Below are positions 8,499 through 16,726 of a stretch of 64,000 bases of DNA, one piece after another; position 1 is the first letter of the stretch; the number at the start of each line of letters is the position of its first letter. The position numbers and the translations under genes are program-made. The notes beneath the pieces are model-generated. The model saw only the letters and a list, made by a program, of their open reading frames with translations, ran no database searches and was not told the origin of the DNA. Source of the DNA: Candidatus Onthenecus intestinigallinarum (GTDB taxonomy: Bacteria > Bacillota > Clostridia > Christensenellales > Aristaeellaceae); assembly GCA_018713325.1 (NCBI GenBank), contig DVFJ01000008.1, forward strand, positions 1 to 64,000, written 5' to 3'.

Positions 8499-9521
8499 TC
8501 AGCGCCTTGCCCTGTAGATCAGATGGACCATGTCCCGGCCGCGGTAGCGCTTGACATATTCGCCCTCGAGCGCCATGCCCAGGCGCTGCGCGACGCGGCG
8601 CGAGGCCGTATTCTCCGGCCGGATGGTGGCGACGACCTCCTCCGCGCCCAGCGCCTCAAACGCGTATTGCAGCATGGTCCGCGCGCCTTCGGTGGCATAG
8701 CCCCGGCCCCAGGCGTCCCTGCACAGGATGTAGCCCAGGCCCACGAAGTGCCGTCCGTCGATCTCCTCGTCGAGCAGGCCGATCTGGCCGACCGCCTCGC
8801 CCGTGGACGGGTCGACGGCCAGAAAGTAGTCGTATCCGCGCGACGCATACCCGCCCTGACGTCTGTCGAGCCAGGCCCGCACTTCGTCGTCAGAGAACGC
8901 GTGCTCCCAGGCGTACATGACCTGCGGGTCCTGCAGCATCCGACAGAGCGCCGGAAAGTCCCGCTCCGACATGCGCCGGTAGGCGAGCCGCTCGCTGGTG
9001 AGGAACGCGTCCGGGTCCGCCTCCACACGGTAGGCGCCGTCGATCAGGATGCGGTTGCACGGATACCGGCGGCTCAGCTCCAGCTCGCGCCGGTTGTCCG
9101 CGAGCAGAAAGTCCCGGCTGCACAGCGGATCGCCCGCCCGCCACTCCACGGCGTTGGCGTGGCGCAGGATGTCGTCAAAGTGGCGCTCGATGTACGCCTG
9201 CGTCATGATCAGGCGGTAATGCCGGATCTGGGCAAGCGCCTGCGCGTCGAAGTCCTTGTACCAATCAAAGGGAATGTAGCAGCCCTCCACAATGAGGTTT
9301 TGCCGGTTCTCCAGCGCGGTGCGGAGGATCTCCCGCACGATGGGCCACAGATAGGCGGTCAGCTGTACGTCGTCCTCGGGCGTCAGCGCCGTCTGCCCGC
9401 TGCGGATGAGGCCCATCTTCAGCAGGTCGATGGACAGATACGGATAGCGCAGCGTCTCCAGCAGCCTCTGCGCCAGCGCGGTCTTCCCCGTATGGGAGGG
9501 ACCGGCAATCAAAACGATCAT
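8499..9521 (-). CDS. P-loop kinase / GNAT acetyltransferase fusion protein
   Basis: The 340-aa protein joins two domains. Residues 1-172 form a small P-loop NTPase with Walker A GPSHTGKT (7-14) and a zeta-toxin/shikimate-kinase-like layout (LSIDLLKMGLIRS, NLIVEGCYIP). Residues 177-340 are a RimJ/RimL-type GNAT domain: RRMSERDF start, acetyl-CoA loop WGRGYATEGA, then NTASRRVAQRLGM. The kinase part may phosphorylate a small molecule or nucleotide and the GNAT part acetylate an amine or protein N-terminus; substrates are unknown. Both domains look intact, with no frameshift at the junction. Confidence 0.85.
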   Translation of the reverse strand: MIVLIAGPSHTGKTALAQRLLETLRYPYLSIDLLKMGLIRSGQTALTPEDDVQLTAYLWPIVREILRTALENRQNLIVEGCYIPFDWYKDFDAQALAQIRHYRLIMTQAYIERHFDDILRHANAVEWRAGDPLCSRDFLLADNRRELELSRRYPCNRILIDGAYRVEADPDAFLTSERLAYRRMSERDFPALCRMLQDPQVMYAWEHAFSDDEVRAWLDRRQGGYASRGYDYFLAVDPSTGEAVGQIGLLDEEIDGRHFVGLGYILCRDAWGRGYATEGARTMLQYAFEALGAEEVVATIRPENTASRRVAQRLGMALEGEYVKRYRGRDMVHLIYRARR

Positions 9522-9552
9522 ATCTTCGCCCCCCTTGCATGCATCCTGCGAA

Positions 9553-9584
9553 AGAGCGCCAACCGGCCGGTTGGCGCTCTGCGC
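9553..9584 (-). terminator. intrinsic terminator of the pot operon
   Basis: A 28-nt perfect palindrome (9553-9580, AGAGCGCCAACCGG and complement) lies 16 nt past the potD stop. On the minus strand it is followed by TTCGCAGG, a weak U-tract, so efficiency is uncertain. Confidence 0.65.
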
Positions 9585-9596
9585 TTGAAAACGACA

Positions 9597-10631
9597 TCAG
9601 AACTCGGAGATGATCTCCGTCCAGATCTGGTCATAGATGCGGGTGTCGTCGCCCAGGTACTTGAAGACCTCGCACTTGTCCAGCACTTCCTGCGGCGGGT
9701 TGTTGACCGGGGAGGCGTTGTATTCCTCCGCGCCCAGCAGCTCGATCGCGGCCGTGTTGGGGATCGCATAGCCGACGTACTCGTAGTTCATCGCGGCGAT
9801 GTCCGCGCGGCACAGGAAGTCGATGAACTTCTCCGCGCCGGACACGTTGCGCGCATTGTACGGGATGCAGATCGAGTCGTAGAAGATGTTGCTGCCCTCG
9901 ACCGGCACGACGTAGTTCAGCTCGTCGTTTTCGCCCATGCAGTACGTCGCGTCGCCGCTCCAGACGAGCGCTACCGACGCTTCGCCGGCGATCATCTTGT
10001 CCTTGACCTCGTCCACGACGTAGGCCAGCACCATGGGCTTTTGCTCCACGAGCAGGTTCTTGGCGTCCTCCAGGTCGGCGGGGTCGGTGGAGTTCAGGTC
10101 ATGGCCGCACATCACCAGCGCGATGCCCAGCGTGTCGCGCGGGGAGTTGAGCATCAGCATGTCCATGGTGTAGGCGGGGTCCATCAGCGTCTGCCAGCTG
10201 GTGGGCGTCTCCACCACGGTCGACTCGTTGTACAGGATGCCCATCGTGCCCCAGGTGTAGGGCACGGAGTAGGCGCTCTGCGGGTCGTAGGCGGCGTTCA
10301 TGAAGCGCGGGTCGATGTTCTTCACGTTGGGCACGTTGTCCCAGTTGATCTCCTGGAGCAGGCCCTCCTGGATCATCCGCTCGATCATGTAGTCGCTGGG
10401 GATGATCACGTCGTAGCTCGCGCCGCCCATGGCGATCTTGGCGTACATGTCTTCGTTCGTCTCGAACGTCTCGTAGATGACCTCGATGCCGGTCTCCTGC
10501 TCGAACAGCTCCAGCACCTGCGGCTCGATGTAGTCGCCCCAATTGTAGACGGAAATCGTCTCCTGCGCGCCGGCGGGCAGGGCCGCGCACAGCAGCGCGA
10601 GGATCAGGGCGAAGAGGGCAAGCTTTTTCAT
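9597..10631 (-). CDS. potD: spermidine/putrescine ABC transporter substrate-binding protein
   Basis: The 344-aa secreted binding protein has a signal peptide (about 1-22, cleavage after AGA), followed by ISVYNWGDYIEPQVLELFEQ, the hallmark N-terminus of PotD. Further family features are VIIPSDYMIERM, PYTWGTMGILYN and ALVWSGDATY. No lipobox cysteine is seen, so how it is held at the surface of a monoderm cell is unclear. It is the last gene of potABCD, 55 nt after potC. Confidence 0.95.
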   Translation of the reverse strand: MKKLALFALILALLCAALPAGAQETISVYNWGDYIEPQVLELFEQETGIEVIYETFETNEDMYAKIAMGGASYDVIIPSDYMIERMIQEGLLQEINWDNVPNVKNIDPRFMNAAYDPQSAYSVPYTWGTMGILYNESTVVETPTSWQTLMDPAYTMDMLMLNSPRDTLGIALVMCGHDLNSTDPADLEDAKNLLVEQKPMVLAYVVDEVKDKMIAGEASVALVWSGDATYCMGENDELNYVVPVEGSNIFYDSICIPYNARNVSGAEKFIDFLCRADIAAMNYEYVGYAIPNTAAIELLGAEEYNASPVNNPPQEVLDKCEVFKYLGDDTRIYDQIWTEIISEF

Positions 10632-10686
10632 GGGGAACCTCTCCTTTCATGATGCGAAGTTGGCGTATGACAAGCGCAGCCGCGCG

Positions 10687-11490
10687 TCAATAGGGGATGC
10701 GCACCTCGTCGGGCTTCTTGCGGCCGCCGCGCTTGAAGTCGCGCAGGTTCAGGCCGATGAGCAGCGCGAACACGCACAGGAAGATCAGCGTCGAGAGCGC
10801 GTTGATCTTGGGCGAGATGCCGCGCTTGGCCATGGTGTAGATCGTGATGGACAGATTGCTCACGCCGCTGCCGGTCGTGAAGAAGCTAATGACGAAGTCG
10901 TCGATGGACATCGTCAGCGCCATCAGAAAGCCCGAGAACACGCCGGGCATGATGTCGGGCAGAATGACGCGCAGGAAGCCCTGCAGCGGCGTGGCGCCCA
11001 GATCCTGCGCGGCTTCGGCCAGGTGCGGGTCGAGCTGGCGCAGCTTGGGGAGCACGCTGAGCACCACGTACGGCACGCCGAAGCCCACGTGCGCCAGCAG
11101 CAGCGTCACATAGCCCAGCTGCACGTGCGCCATCGCAAACAGCAGCATCAGCGAGACGCCGGTGACGACCTCGGAGTTGAGCATCGGCAGGTTGATCACG
11201 CTCAGCAGCGCATGGCGCGGCCTGCGCCGCAGCTGAAACAGCGCAATGGCGCCCGCCGTGCCCAGCACGGTCGAGATGACGGCGGAGAGCAGGCCGACGG
11301 TCAGCGTCGTGCCCAGCGCGGAGAGGATGGCCGTGTCGGAAAACAGCTCCTGATACCAGCGCAGCGTGAACCCGCCCCACACCGCGCGGGACTTGCTGTC
11401 GTTGAACGAGTAGAGGATGAGCAGGACGATCGGCGCGTACAGGAACGCCATGATCAGCGCGATGTACGCCCGGCGCAGCGCCTTTTTCAT
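10687..11490 (-). CDS. potC: spermidine/putrescine ABC transporter permease PotC
   Basis: The 267-aa polytopic inner subunit has six hydrophobic helices and the permease EAA-loop signature (LAEAAQDLGATPLQGFLRVILP) that contacts the ATPase. TMSIDDFVISFFTTG is typical of PotC. Its ATG overlaps the potB stop by one nucleotide (TGATG), indicating translational coupling. Confidence 0.95.
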   Translation of the reverse strand: MKKALRRAYIALIMAFLYAPIVLLILYSFNDSKSRAVWGGFTLRWYQELFSDTAILSALGTTLTVGLLSAVISTVLGTAGAIALFQLRRRPRHALLSVINLPMLNSEVVTGVSLMLLFAMAHVQLGYVTLLLAHVGFGVPYVVLSVLPKLRQLDPHLAEAAQDLGATPLQGFLRVILPDIMPGVFSGFLMALTMSIDDFVISFFTTGSGVSNLSITIYTMAKRGISPKINALSTLIFLCVFALLIGLNLRDFKRGGRKKPDEVRIPY

Positions 11491-12476
11491 CAGAGGATGC
11501 GCACCTCCTTCTGGGCCGCCTCTTCCTTGTCGATGCGGTTGAGCGCGCCCATGAACGCGAGCACGACCACCATGACCAGCAGCGACAGCGTGGAGCCGAA
11601 GTGCCAGTCGCTGGACTTGCCGAACTGGTTCTGGATGATGTCGCCGATGAGCGGCACCTTGCCGCCGCCCATCAGCTGGCTGATGACGAACGTCGTCACC
11701 GCGGGCACGAACACCATCGTCACGCCCTCCAGCACGCCCGGCAGCGAATAGGGCAGCGTCACGCGCAGGAAGCTCTGGGTCGGGCTGGCGCCCAGGTCTG
11801 CCGCGGCCTCGAGCAGGCTGCGGTCGATCTTGACGATGACGGTGTAGATGGGCATGATCATGAAGGACAGGTAGTTGTAGACCATGCCGAGGATGACCGC
11901 GTTTTCATTGTAGAGGAAGATGATCTTGCGGCCCACGCCGCGGTCGGTGAGCCACGCGTCCAGCGCGGGCACGGCCTCGCGCAGCGCGGTGATCCAGCTG
12001 TTGAGGATGCCGCTGTTTTCCAGGATGCTCATCCAGGCGTAGGTGCGCAGCAGGAAGTTCATCCACATGGGCAGGATGATCAGCATCAGCCACAGCGCGG
12101 GGCGCTTGAAGTCGCGCCCGCTGAGGATCATGGCCACGGGATAGCCCAGCAGCAGGCAGATGCCCGTGGTGATCGCGGCGATCTTGAGCGAACGGCCCAG
12201 CAGCTTGAGGTAGGTGGGCTCGAGCATACGCCGGAAGTTGGACAGCGAGAAGACCGTCTCCTTCTGCGGGCGCTCGGCGGTGACGGCGCCATCCTCGAGC
12301 GCGAACGCAACGCTGCCATCCGCCTGCACGATCTCCTCATAGGGCGGCGTGACCTCGACGGTAACGCCGTAATAGACGATCATCAGCAGCGGCAGCACGA
12401 TGAAGATCGCCGCCCACAGCACAAAGGGCACGAGCAGCGCCCGGTTTTTCTTCTTCAATGCGCTGGCCCCCTTCAC
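11490..12476 (-). CDS. potB: spermidine/putrescine ABC transporter permease PotB
   Basis: This permease subunit has six helices and an EAA loop (LLEAAADLGASPTQSFLRVTLP). The predicted length of 328 aa exceeds the usual 275-285 because of an extra extracytoplasmic loop after helix 1 (about residues 35-75, VTPPYEEIVQADGSVAFALE and following). The GTG at 12476 overlaps the potA stop (GTGA). A TTG at 12461, preceded by AAGGGGG, is a reasonable alternative start giving 323 aa. Confidence 0.93.
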   Translation of the reverse strand: MKGASALKKKNRALLVPFVLWAAIFIVLPLLMIVYYGVTVEVTPPYEEIVQADGSVAFALEDGAVTAERPQKETVFSLSNFRRMLEPTYLKLLGRSLKIAAITTGICLLLGYPVAMILSGRDFKRPALWLMLIILPMWMNFLLRTYAWMSILENSGILNSWITALREAVPALDAWLTDRGVGRKIIFLYNENAVILGMVYNYLSFMIMPIYTVIVKIDRSLLEAAADLGASPTQSFLRVTLPYSLPGVLEGVTMVFVPAVTTFVISQLMGGGKVPLIGDIIQNQFGKSSDWHFGSTLSLLVMVVVLAFMGALNRIDKEEAAQKEVRIL

Positions 12477-13567
12477 TGCGCGCGCTGCGCGTGGCGCTTG
12501 AGCACGTCAGGCGAGCTGTCGCTCTTGTGCATGACCTGGATGTCCTCCGGCGCGACGAACAGGCGCACCCGCGTGCCTACGGGGCGCGCGTGCGTGGAGT
12601 GCACCAGCAGCGTGTCGACGCCCACGCGCACCTTCATCTCATAGTGCACGCCCTTGAACAGCAGCGACGTCACCTCGCCCGCGGGCATGGCGGCGCAGGC
12701 CGGGTCGTCCTCGGGGCGCAGCTTGACGTCCTCGGGGCGCAGCACGATGTCCACCGCCGCATCCTGGCCAAAGCCTACGTCCACGCACGGGAAGTCGCAG
12801 CCCAGAAAACGCACCAGCCGGTCGCGCACCATCGTGCCGGGCAGGATGTCGCTCTCGCCGATGAAGTCGGCCACGAACGCGCTCTGCGGCTCGTTGTAGA
12901 TGTCCTCAGGCGTGCCCAACTGCAGGATCTTGCCGGCGTTCATCACGGCGACGCGGTCGCTCATGGTCAGCGCCTCCTCCTGGTCGTGCGTCACGAAGAT
13001 GAACGTGATGCCGCTCTCGCGCTGGATGCGCTTGAGCTCGCCCTGCATCTCCCGGCGCAGCTTCAGGTCCAGCGCGCCCAGCGGCTCGTCCAGCAGCAGC
13101 ACGTCGGGCTTGTTGATCAGCGCGCGCGCGATGGCCACGCGCTGCTGCTGTCCGCCCGACAGGCTGGCGATGCGCCGCTTCTCAAACCCGGCCAGGCCGA
13201 CCAGGCCGAGCATGCGGGAGACCTCCGCGGCCGTCTCGCGCTTGTCCGCGCCGCGCAGCCCCGGGCCGAACGCGACGTTCTGCGCGACGTTCAGGTGGGG
13301 GAAGAGCGCATAGCGCTGAAAGACCGTGTTGATGTTGCGCCTGTAGGGCGGCAGGGGGATGATGTTCTGCCCCTTGTAGAGGATCTCGCCGCCGGTGGGC
13401 GTCTCAAACCCGCCGATGCAGCGCAGCAGCGTCGTCTTGCCGCAGCCGGACGGCCCCAGCAGCGTGACGAATTCGTTTTGCCCGATGTCCAGGCTGACGC
13501 CGCCCAGAGCGGTGAATCCGTCCTCAAAGACGACGCGAAGGTCGCGGATGGAAAGAATGGTCTGCAT
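12473..13567 (-). CDS. potA: spermidine/putrescine ABC transporter ATP-binding protein
   Basis: The 364-aa cytoplasmic ATPase has Walker A GPSGCGKTT (38-46), Q-loop FQRYALFP, signature LSGGQQQR (136-143), Walker B LLLDEP (157-162), and a C-terminal TOBE domain (about 280-350). The frame runs back to 13702, but ATG 13567 has AGGAGG at 5 nt and begins the conserved MQTILSIRDLRVVFEDG. It is the first gene of the operon, driven by the promoter at 13661-13689. Confidence 0.96.
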   Translation of the reverse strand: MQTILSIRDLRVVFEDGFTALGGVSLDIGQNEFVTLLGPSGCGKTTLLRCIGGFETPTGGEILYKGQNIIPLPPYRRNINTVFQRYALFPHLNVAQNVAFGPGLRGADKRETAAEVSRMLGLVGLAGFEKRRIASLSGGQQQRVAIARALINKPDVLLLDEPLGALDLKLRREMQGELKRIQRESGITFIFVTHDQEEALTMSDRVAVMNAGKILQLGTPEDIYNEPQSAFVADFIGESDILPGTMVRDRLVRFLGCDFPCVDVGFGQDAAVDIVLRPEDVKLRPEDDPACAAMPAGEVTSLLFKGVHYEMKVRVGVDTLLVHSTHARPVGTRVRLFVAPEDIQVMHKSDSSPDVLKRHAQRAQ

Positions 13568-13660
13568 GGAAGCCTCCTGGAGGGCGCGATGCGCCGAAAA
13601 ATCGAAAAAATAGATAAAGAGTTTAGAAATACGATACTTCAAGGTTATGTTGCGACAGAG

Positions 13661-13689
13661 ATTAAACCATATTCCGCGCATTTTGTCAA
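13661..13689 (-). promoter_or_regulatory. sigma-A promoter of potABCD
   Basis: On the minus strand TTGACA (13689-13684), exactly 17 nt, TTTAAT (13666-13661): near consensus. It gives a leader of about 85 nt before potA in which I see no riboswitch. The rest of 13690-13906 holds only A+T-rich sequence, including an inverted repeat CGTCTC (13774-13779)/GAGACG (13792-13797) of unknown meaning. Confidence 0.88.
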
Positions 13690-13906
13690 GCGATTTTCGC
13701 AAAGTTTACAAGGACATTTTTCGTCCGTTCGTCTTTTGAGGGGCGCATGAAAAAACGTGCGGATTCTGGATGCCGTCTCTCTTACGGTATGGAGACGTGA
13801 AATTTACAATCTCTAAACTTTTTGAGCGGGTTCGGCAGCGGCAAACAGCGGGATAAGAAGGAAGAAGCCGGGTTGCGCAAAAAAAACGCGCAGGCCGGCA
13901 AATGTG

Positions 13907-13935
13907 TTGTGGCCGTGCGCAGAATGTGCTATAAA
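13907..13935 (+). promoter_or_regulatory. putative promoter of ribulokinase gene
   Basis: TTGTGG (13907-13912), 17 nt, TATAAA (13930-13935), ending 31 nt before the start codon. The -35 box is imperfect; catabolite or AraR-type control is possible but no clear operator is seen. Confidence 0.6.
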
Positions 13936-13966
13936 TACGGTAGATCAAGCGAAAGGGGGACGCCCC

Positions 13967-15598
13967 ATGTATGTCATCGGCATCGATTTCGGCTCTCTGA
14001 GCGGGCGCGGCGTGCTGGCCGACGCGGCGACCGGTCGGGAGATCGCCAGCGTTTCCATGGACTATCCGCATGCGGTGCTCGACCGCGCGCTGCCGTGCGG
14101 CGTGCCGCTGCCCGCCGACTGGGCGCTGCAGGACCCGCAGGACTATCTGGACGTGCTGTTTTACATCCTCTCCACGCTCGCGCAGGCCGCCGACCCGGCG
14201 CAGATCGTGGGCATCGGGCTGGACTGCACGTCCAGCACCGTGCTGCCGGTGGATGCGCAGGGCGTGCCGCTGTGCTTTGATGCGCGGTTCCGGCGCGTGC
14301 CGCACGCCTACATGATGATGTGGAAGCACCACGCGGCGCAAGGACAGGCGCGGCGCATGACCGAACTGGCGCGCCGGCGCGGCGAGCCGTGGCTGCCGCT
14401 GTACGGCGGCCTGGTCAATGCGGAGTGGTTCTTCCCCAAGCTGCTGCAGGTGCTGGAGGAGGCGCCGGAGGTCTACGGCGCGATGGCGCACTACGCGGAG
14501 GCGGTGGACTTTCTCGTCTGGCAGTTGACCGGCCGGCAGACGCGCAGCGCCGCCTGTCTGGGCTACAAGGCGTTCTACACGGGCCGTTTTCCGGATGAGG
14601 CGTTCTTTGCCGGGCTGAACCCGGCCTTCGCGCGCGCGCCGCAGGAGAAGGCGGGCGGGCCGGTCGTCGCGCTGGGCAGCTGCGCGGGCCGCCTGACGCA
14701 GGCGGCAGCGGCGCGCTGCGGGCTGACGCCGGGCATTCCCGTGGCGGCGGGCAACATTGACGCGCACGTATGCGTGCCCGCGGCCGGCATCGACGGGCCG
14801 GGCAAGCTGCTGGCGATCATCGGCACGTCGACCTGTCACGTCGTCATGGGCGAGGCGCTCCGGCCCGTGCCGGGCATGAGCGGCGCGGTCTGGGACGGCG
14901 TGCTGCCCGGCTATGCGGGCTATGAGGCGGGCCAGAGCAGCGTGGGCGACCAGTTCCACTGGTTTGAGCGCGCCTGCGCGCCCGAATGCGTGGCGCAGGA
15001 GGCGCGTGCGCGCGGCCTGTCCGTGCAGGCGCTGCTGACCGAGCGGGCGGCGCGGCTGCGCCCCGGTCAGAGCGGCCTGCTCGCGCTGGACTGGTGGAAC
15101 GGCAACCGCAGCGTCCTGGCCGACGCGGACCTGAGCGGCCTGCTGATGGGCCTGACGCTGCGCACGACGCCCGAGGAGATCTACCGCGCGCTGCTGGAGT
15201 CCACTGCCTACGGCGCGCGCGTCATCCTGGAAAACTACCGCGCCCACGGCGTGCCGGTGGATGCGTTCTACGCCAGCGGCGGCGTCGCGCTGAAGAACCC
15301 GCTGGCCATGCAGATCTATGCGGACGTGCTGAACCTGCCGGTGCACGTGTGCGAGACTGCGAACGGGCCGGCGCTGGGCAGCGCGATCTTTGCCTCCGTC
15401 GCGGCGGGCGTTCACCCCACGGCGGCGCAGGCCGCGCGGGCGATGGGCAGCGGCGTGGCGCGTACATACCGGCCCGACGGACGGGCGGCGGCGGTCTATG
15501 ACCGGCTCTACGGCGAGTACGTGCGCCTGCACGACCGGTTCGGGCGCGGCGGGGATGAGACGATGAAGCGGCTGAAGGCCATTGCGCTGGAAGCATGA
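13967..15598 (+). CDS. araB: ribulokinase (FGGY family)
   Basis: The 543-aa kinase phosphorylates L-ribulose to L-ribulose 5-phosphate in L-arabinose catabolism. The sequence follows ribulokinases closely: IGIDFGSLSGRGVL at the start, PADWALQDPQDYLDVL, MMMWKHHAAQGQA, GNIDAHV, IIGTSTCHVVMG, ALDWWNGNRSVLADADLSG, and the C-terminal YASGGVALKNPLAMQIYADV. ATG 13967 follows AAAGGGGG. No araA or araD is adjacent, so the pathway is scattered, but two arabinofuranosidases lie 14-17 kb away. GCP-rich codon use matches its neighbours. Confidence 0.92.
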   Translation: MYVIGIDFGSLSGRGVLADAATGREIASVSMDYPHAVLDRALPCGVPLPADWALQDPQDYLDVLFYILSTLAQAADPAQIVGIGLDCTSSTVLPVDAQGVPLCFDARFRRVPHAYMMMWKHHAAQGQARRMTELARRRGEPWLPLYGGLVNAEWFFPKLLQVLEEAPEVYGAMAHYAEAVDFLVWQLTGRQTRSAACLGYKAFYTGRFPDEAFFAGLNPAFARAPQEKAGGPVVALGSCAGRLTQAAAARCGLTPGIPVAAGNIDAHVCVPAAGIDGPGKLLAIIGTSTCHVVMGEALRPVPGMSGAVWDGVLPGYAGYEAGQSSVGDQFHWFERACAPECVAQEARARGLSVQALLTERAARLRPGQSGLLALDWWNGNRSVLADADLSGLLMGLTLRTTPEEIYRALLESTAYGARVILENYRAHGVPVDAFYASGGVALKNPLAMQIYADVLNLPVHVCETANGPALGSAIFASVAAGVHPTAAQAARAMGSGVARTYRPDGRAAAVYDRLYGEYVRLHDRFGRGGDETMKRLKAIALEA

Positions 15599-15602
15599 AA
15601 AA

Positions 15603-15628
15603 GCGCGCCGGGCATGTGCCCGGCGCGC
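15603..15628. terminator. G+C-rich hairpin between convergent genes
   Basis: A 12-bp perfect stem (15603-15614 with 15617-15628). A run of A on the left gives a U-tract on the minus strand, so it fits the adaptor gene ending at 15639; it also follows the araB stop. Confidence 0.75.
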
Positions 15629-15638
15629 GGCGTATCTG

Positions 15639-16691
15639 TCAGTTGAGATAGACCGTGGCGTTCATGCCCGGCAGCAGGCTGTGGCCCTCGGGCAGGGAGA
15701 TGCGTACGTCGAAGTAGGCGGCGTTTTGGCGGGTTTCGCCCAGCGGACGGATGTCGGTGACGACGCCGGTCAGCGTCTCCTCCGGGTAGGCGTCCATCAC
15801 AAAGGAGACCGCGTCGCCCACCCTCAGGCGGCTCAGGTACACCTCGTCGACCTCGGCGCTGAGCTCTAGCGCCGTCAGGTCTGCGATGCGGCACAGCAGC
15901 TGGCCTTGATAGACCTGCGCGCCGGGCGTCACGTCCACGGAGAGCACGGCGCCGTCGGCCGGCGCCGCCACGGTGCAATCGTCGGTCGGGGGCGCGCTGG
16001 CGGCATCCACCAGCTCGAAGAGCAGATCGCCCGCGCGCACGGCGTCGCCCGCCTGCGCATGCACGCGCAGCACGCGGCCGCTGCCCGTGACGGCGCTGTC
16101 GGCATAGCGCTGCACCTTGCCCGAACCGGTCATGCTGTCCGAGTCGTGCCCGCTGTCGCGGTAGCAGCGCACGGTGTCGCCCGGCACGAAGTCGCCGGTG
16201 AGGATTTCAACGGTGTAGTCGTTGCCGGAGACGGACGTGACGCGGCCCGTGCCCTTTTCGCTGCCGCACTTGAGGTAGAGCGTCTCGCCCGCGTGCAGGT
16301 ACTTGTCCTCGTCGTCCTTGTCTGCGGTGGACGTGGAGGCTGCCACGTACAGCGGCAGCTCCGGCTCGACGACGGCCAGCGCGCCGTAGCGCGCAATGAT
16401 GTCGGCGGCTACATCGCCGGGCGCGGCGAACACGGCGCTCAGCGTGCCGGACTGCGGCGCGTAGACCTTGACCGTGTCCAGCTCAAAGAGCGCGTCGCCG
16501 GCCGTCACGCGTTCGCCGGCCTCCAGGGTGAAGGGCAGCAGCGTGCCCGCAAACGGTGCGGTGACGAAGTGCGTCGTGGAGGAGACGATCGAGGCGTTGA
16601 TGCTTGCGGCCGTGGAATCGGCCTGCGCAAGGCCCGGGCAGGACGCGCAGATCAGCGCCGCGCATAGCAACAGGACAGACAGCTTTTTCAT
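15639..16691 (-). CDS. HlyD/MacA-like efflux adaptor protein
   Basis: The 350-aa secreted protein starts at ATG 16691 with a signal peptide (MKKLSVLLLCAALICASCPG). It has two split lipoyl/biotinyl-like halves (TAPFAGTLLPFTLEAGERVT and VAAPADGAVLSVDVTPGAQV) and a C-terminal beta-barrel (DAVSFVMDAYPEETLTGVVT). The Cys at residue 17 could be a lipobox cysteine. The frame extends upstream to 16886 but no start there has a ribosome site. With the permease and ATPase upstream it forms a MacAB-type exporter adapted to a monoderm cell. Confidence 0.85.
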   Translation of the reverse strand: MKKLSVLLLCAALICASCPGLAQADSTAASINASIVSSTTHFVTAPFAGTLLPFTLEAGERVTAGDALFELDTVKVYAPQSGTLSAVFAAPGDVAADIIARYGALAVVEPELPLYVAASTSTADKDDEDKYLHAGETLYLKCGSEKGTGRVTSVSGNDYTVEILTGDFVPGDTVRCYRDSGHDSDSMTGSGKVQRYADSAVTGSGRVLRVHAQAGDAVRAGDLLFELVDAASAPPTDDCTVAAPADGAVLSVDVTPGAQVYQGQLLCRIADLTALELSAEVDEVYLSRLRVGDAVSFVMDAYPEETLTGVVTDIRPLGETRQNAAYFDVRISLPEGHSLLPGMNATVYLN

Positions 16692-16726
16692 GAGGACATT
16701 CCTTCCTTTCCAAATGAATGGCAGGT

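Noticed and set aside
8523-10652. A 709-codon plus-strand frame opposite the kinase-GNAT and potD genes.
   Set aside because: Composition is shadow-like, and the sense genes carry full conserved domains.
13690-13906. Possible riboswitch or small RNA in the A/T-rich gap between potA and araB.
   Set aside because: I find only a short inverted repeat and promoters; no known riboswitch core.
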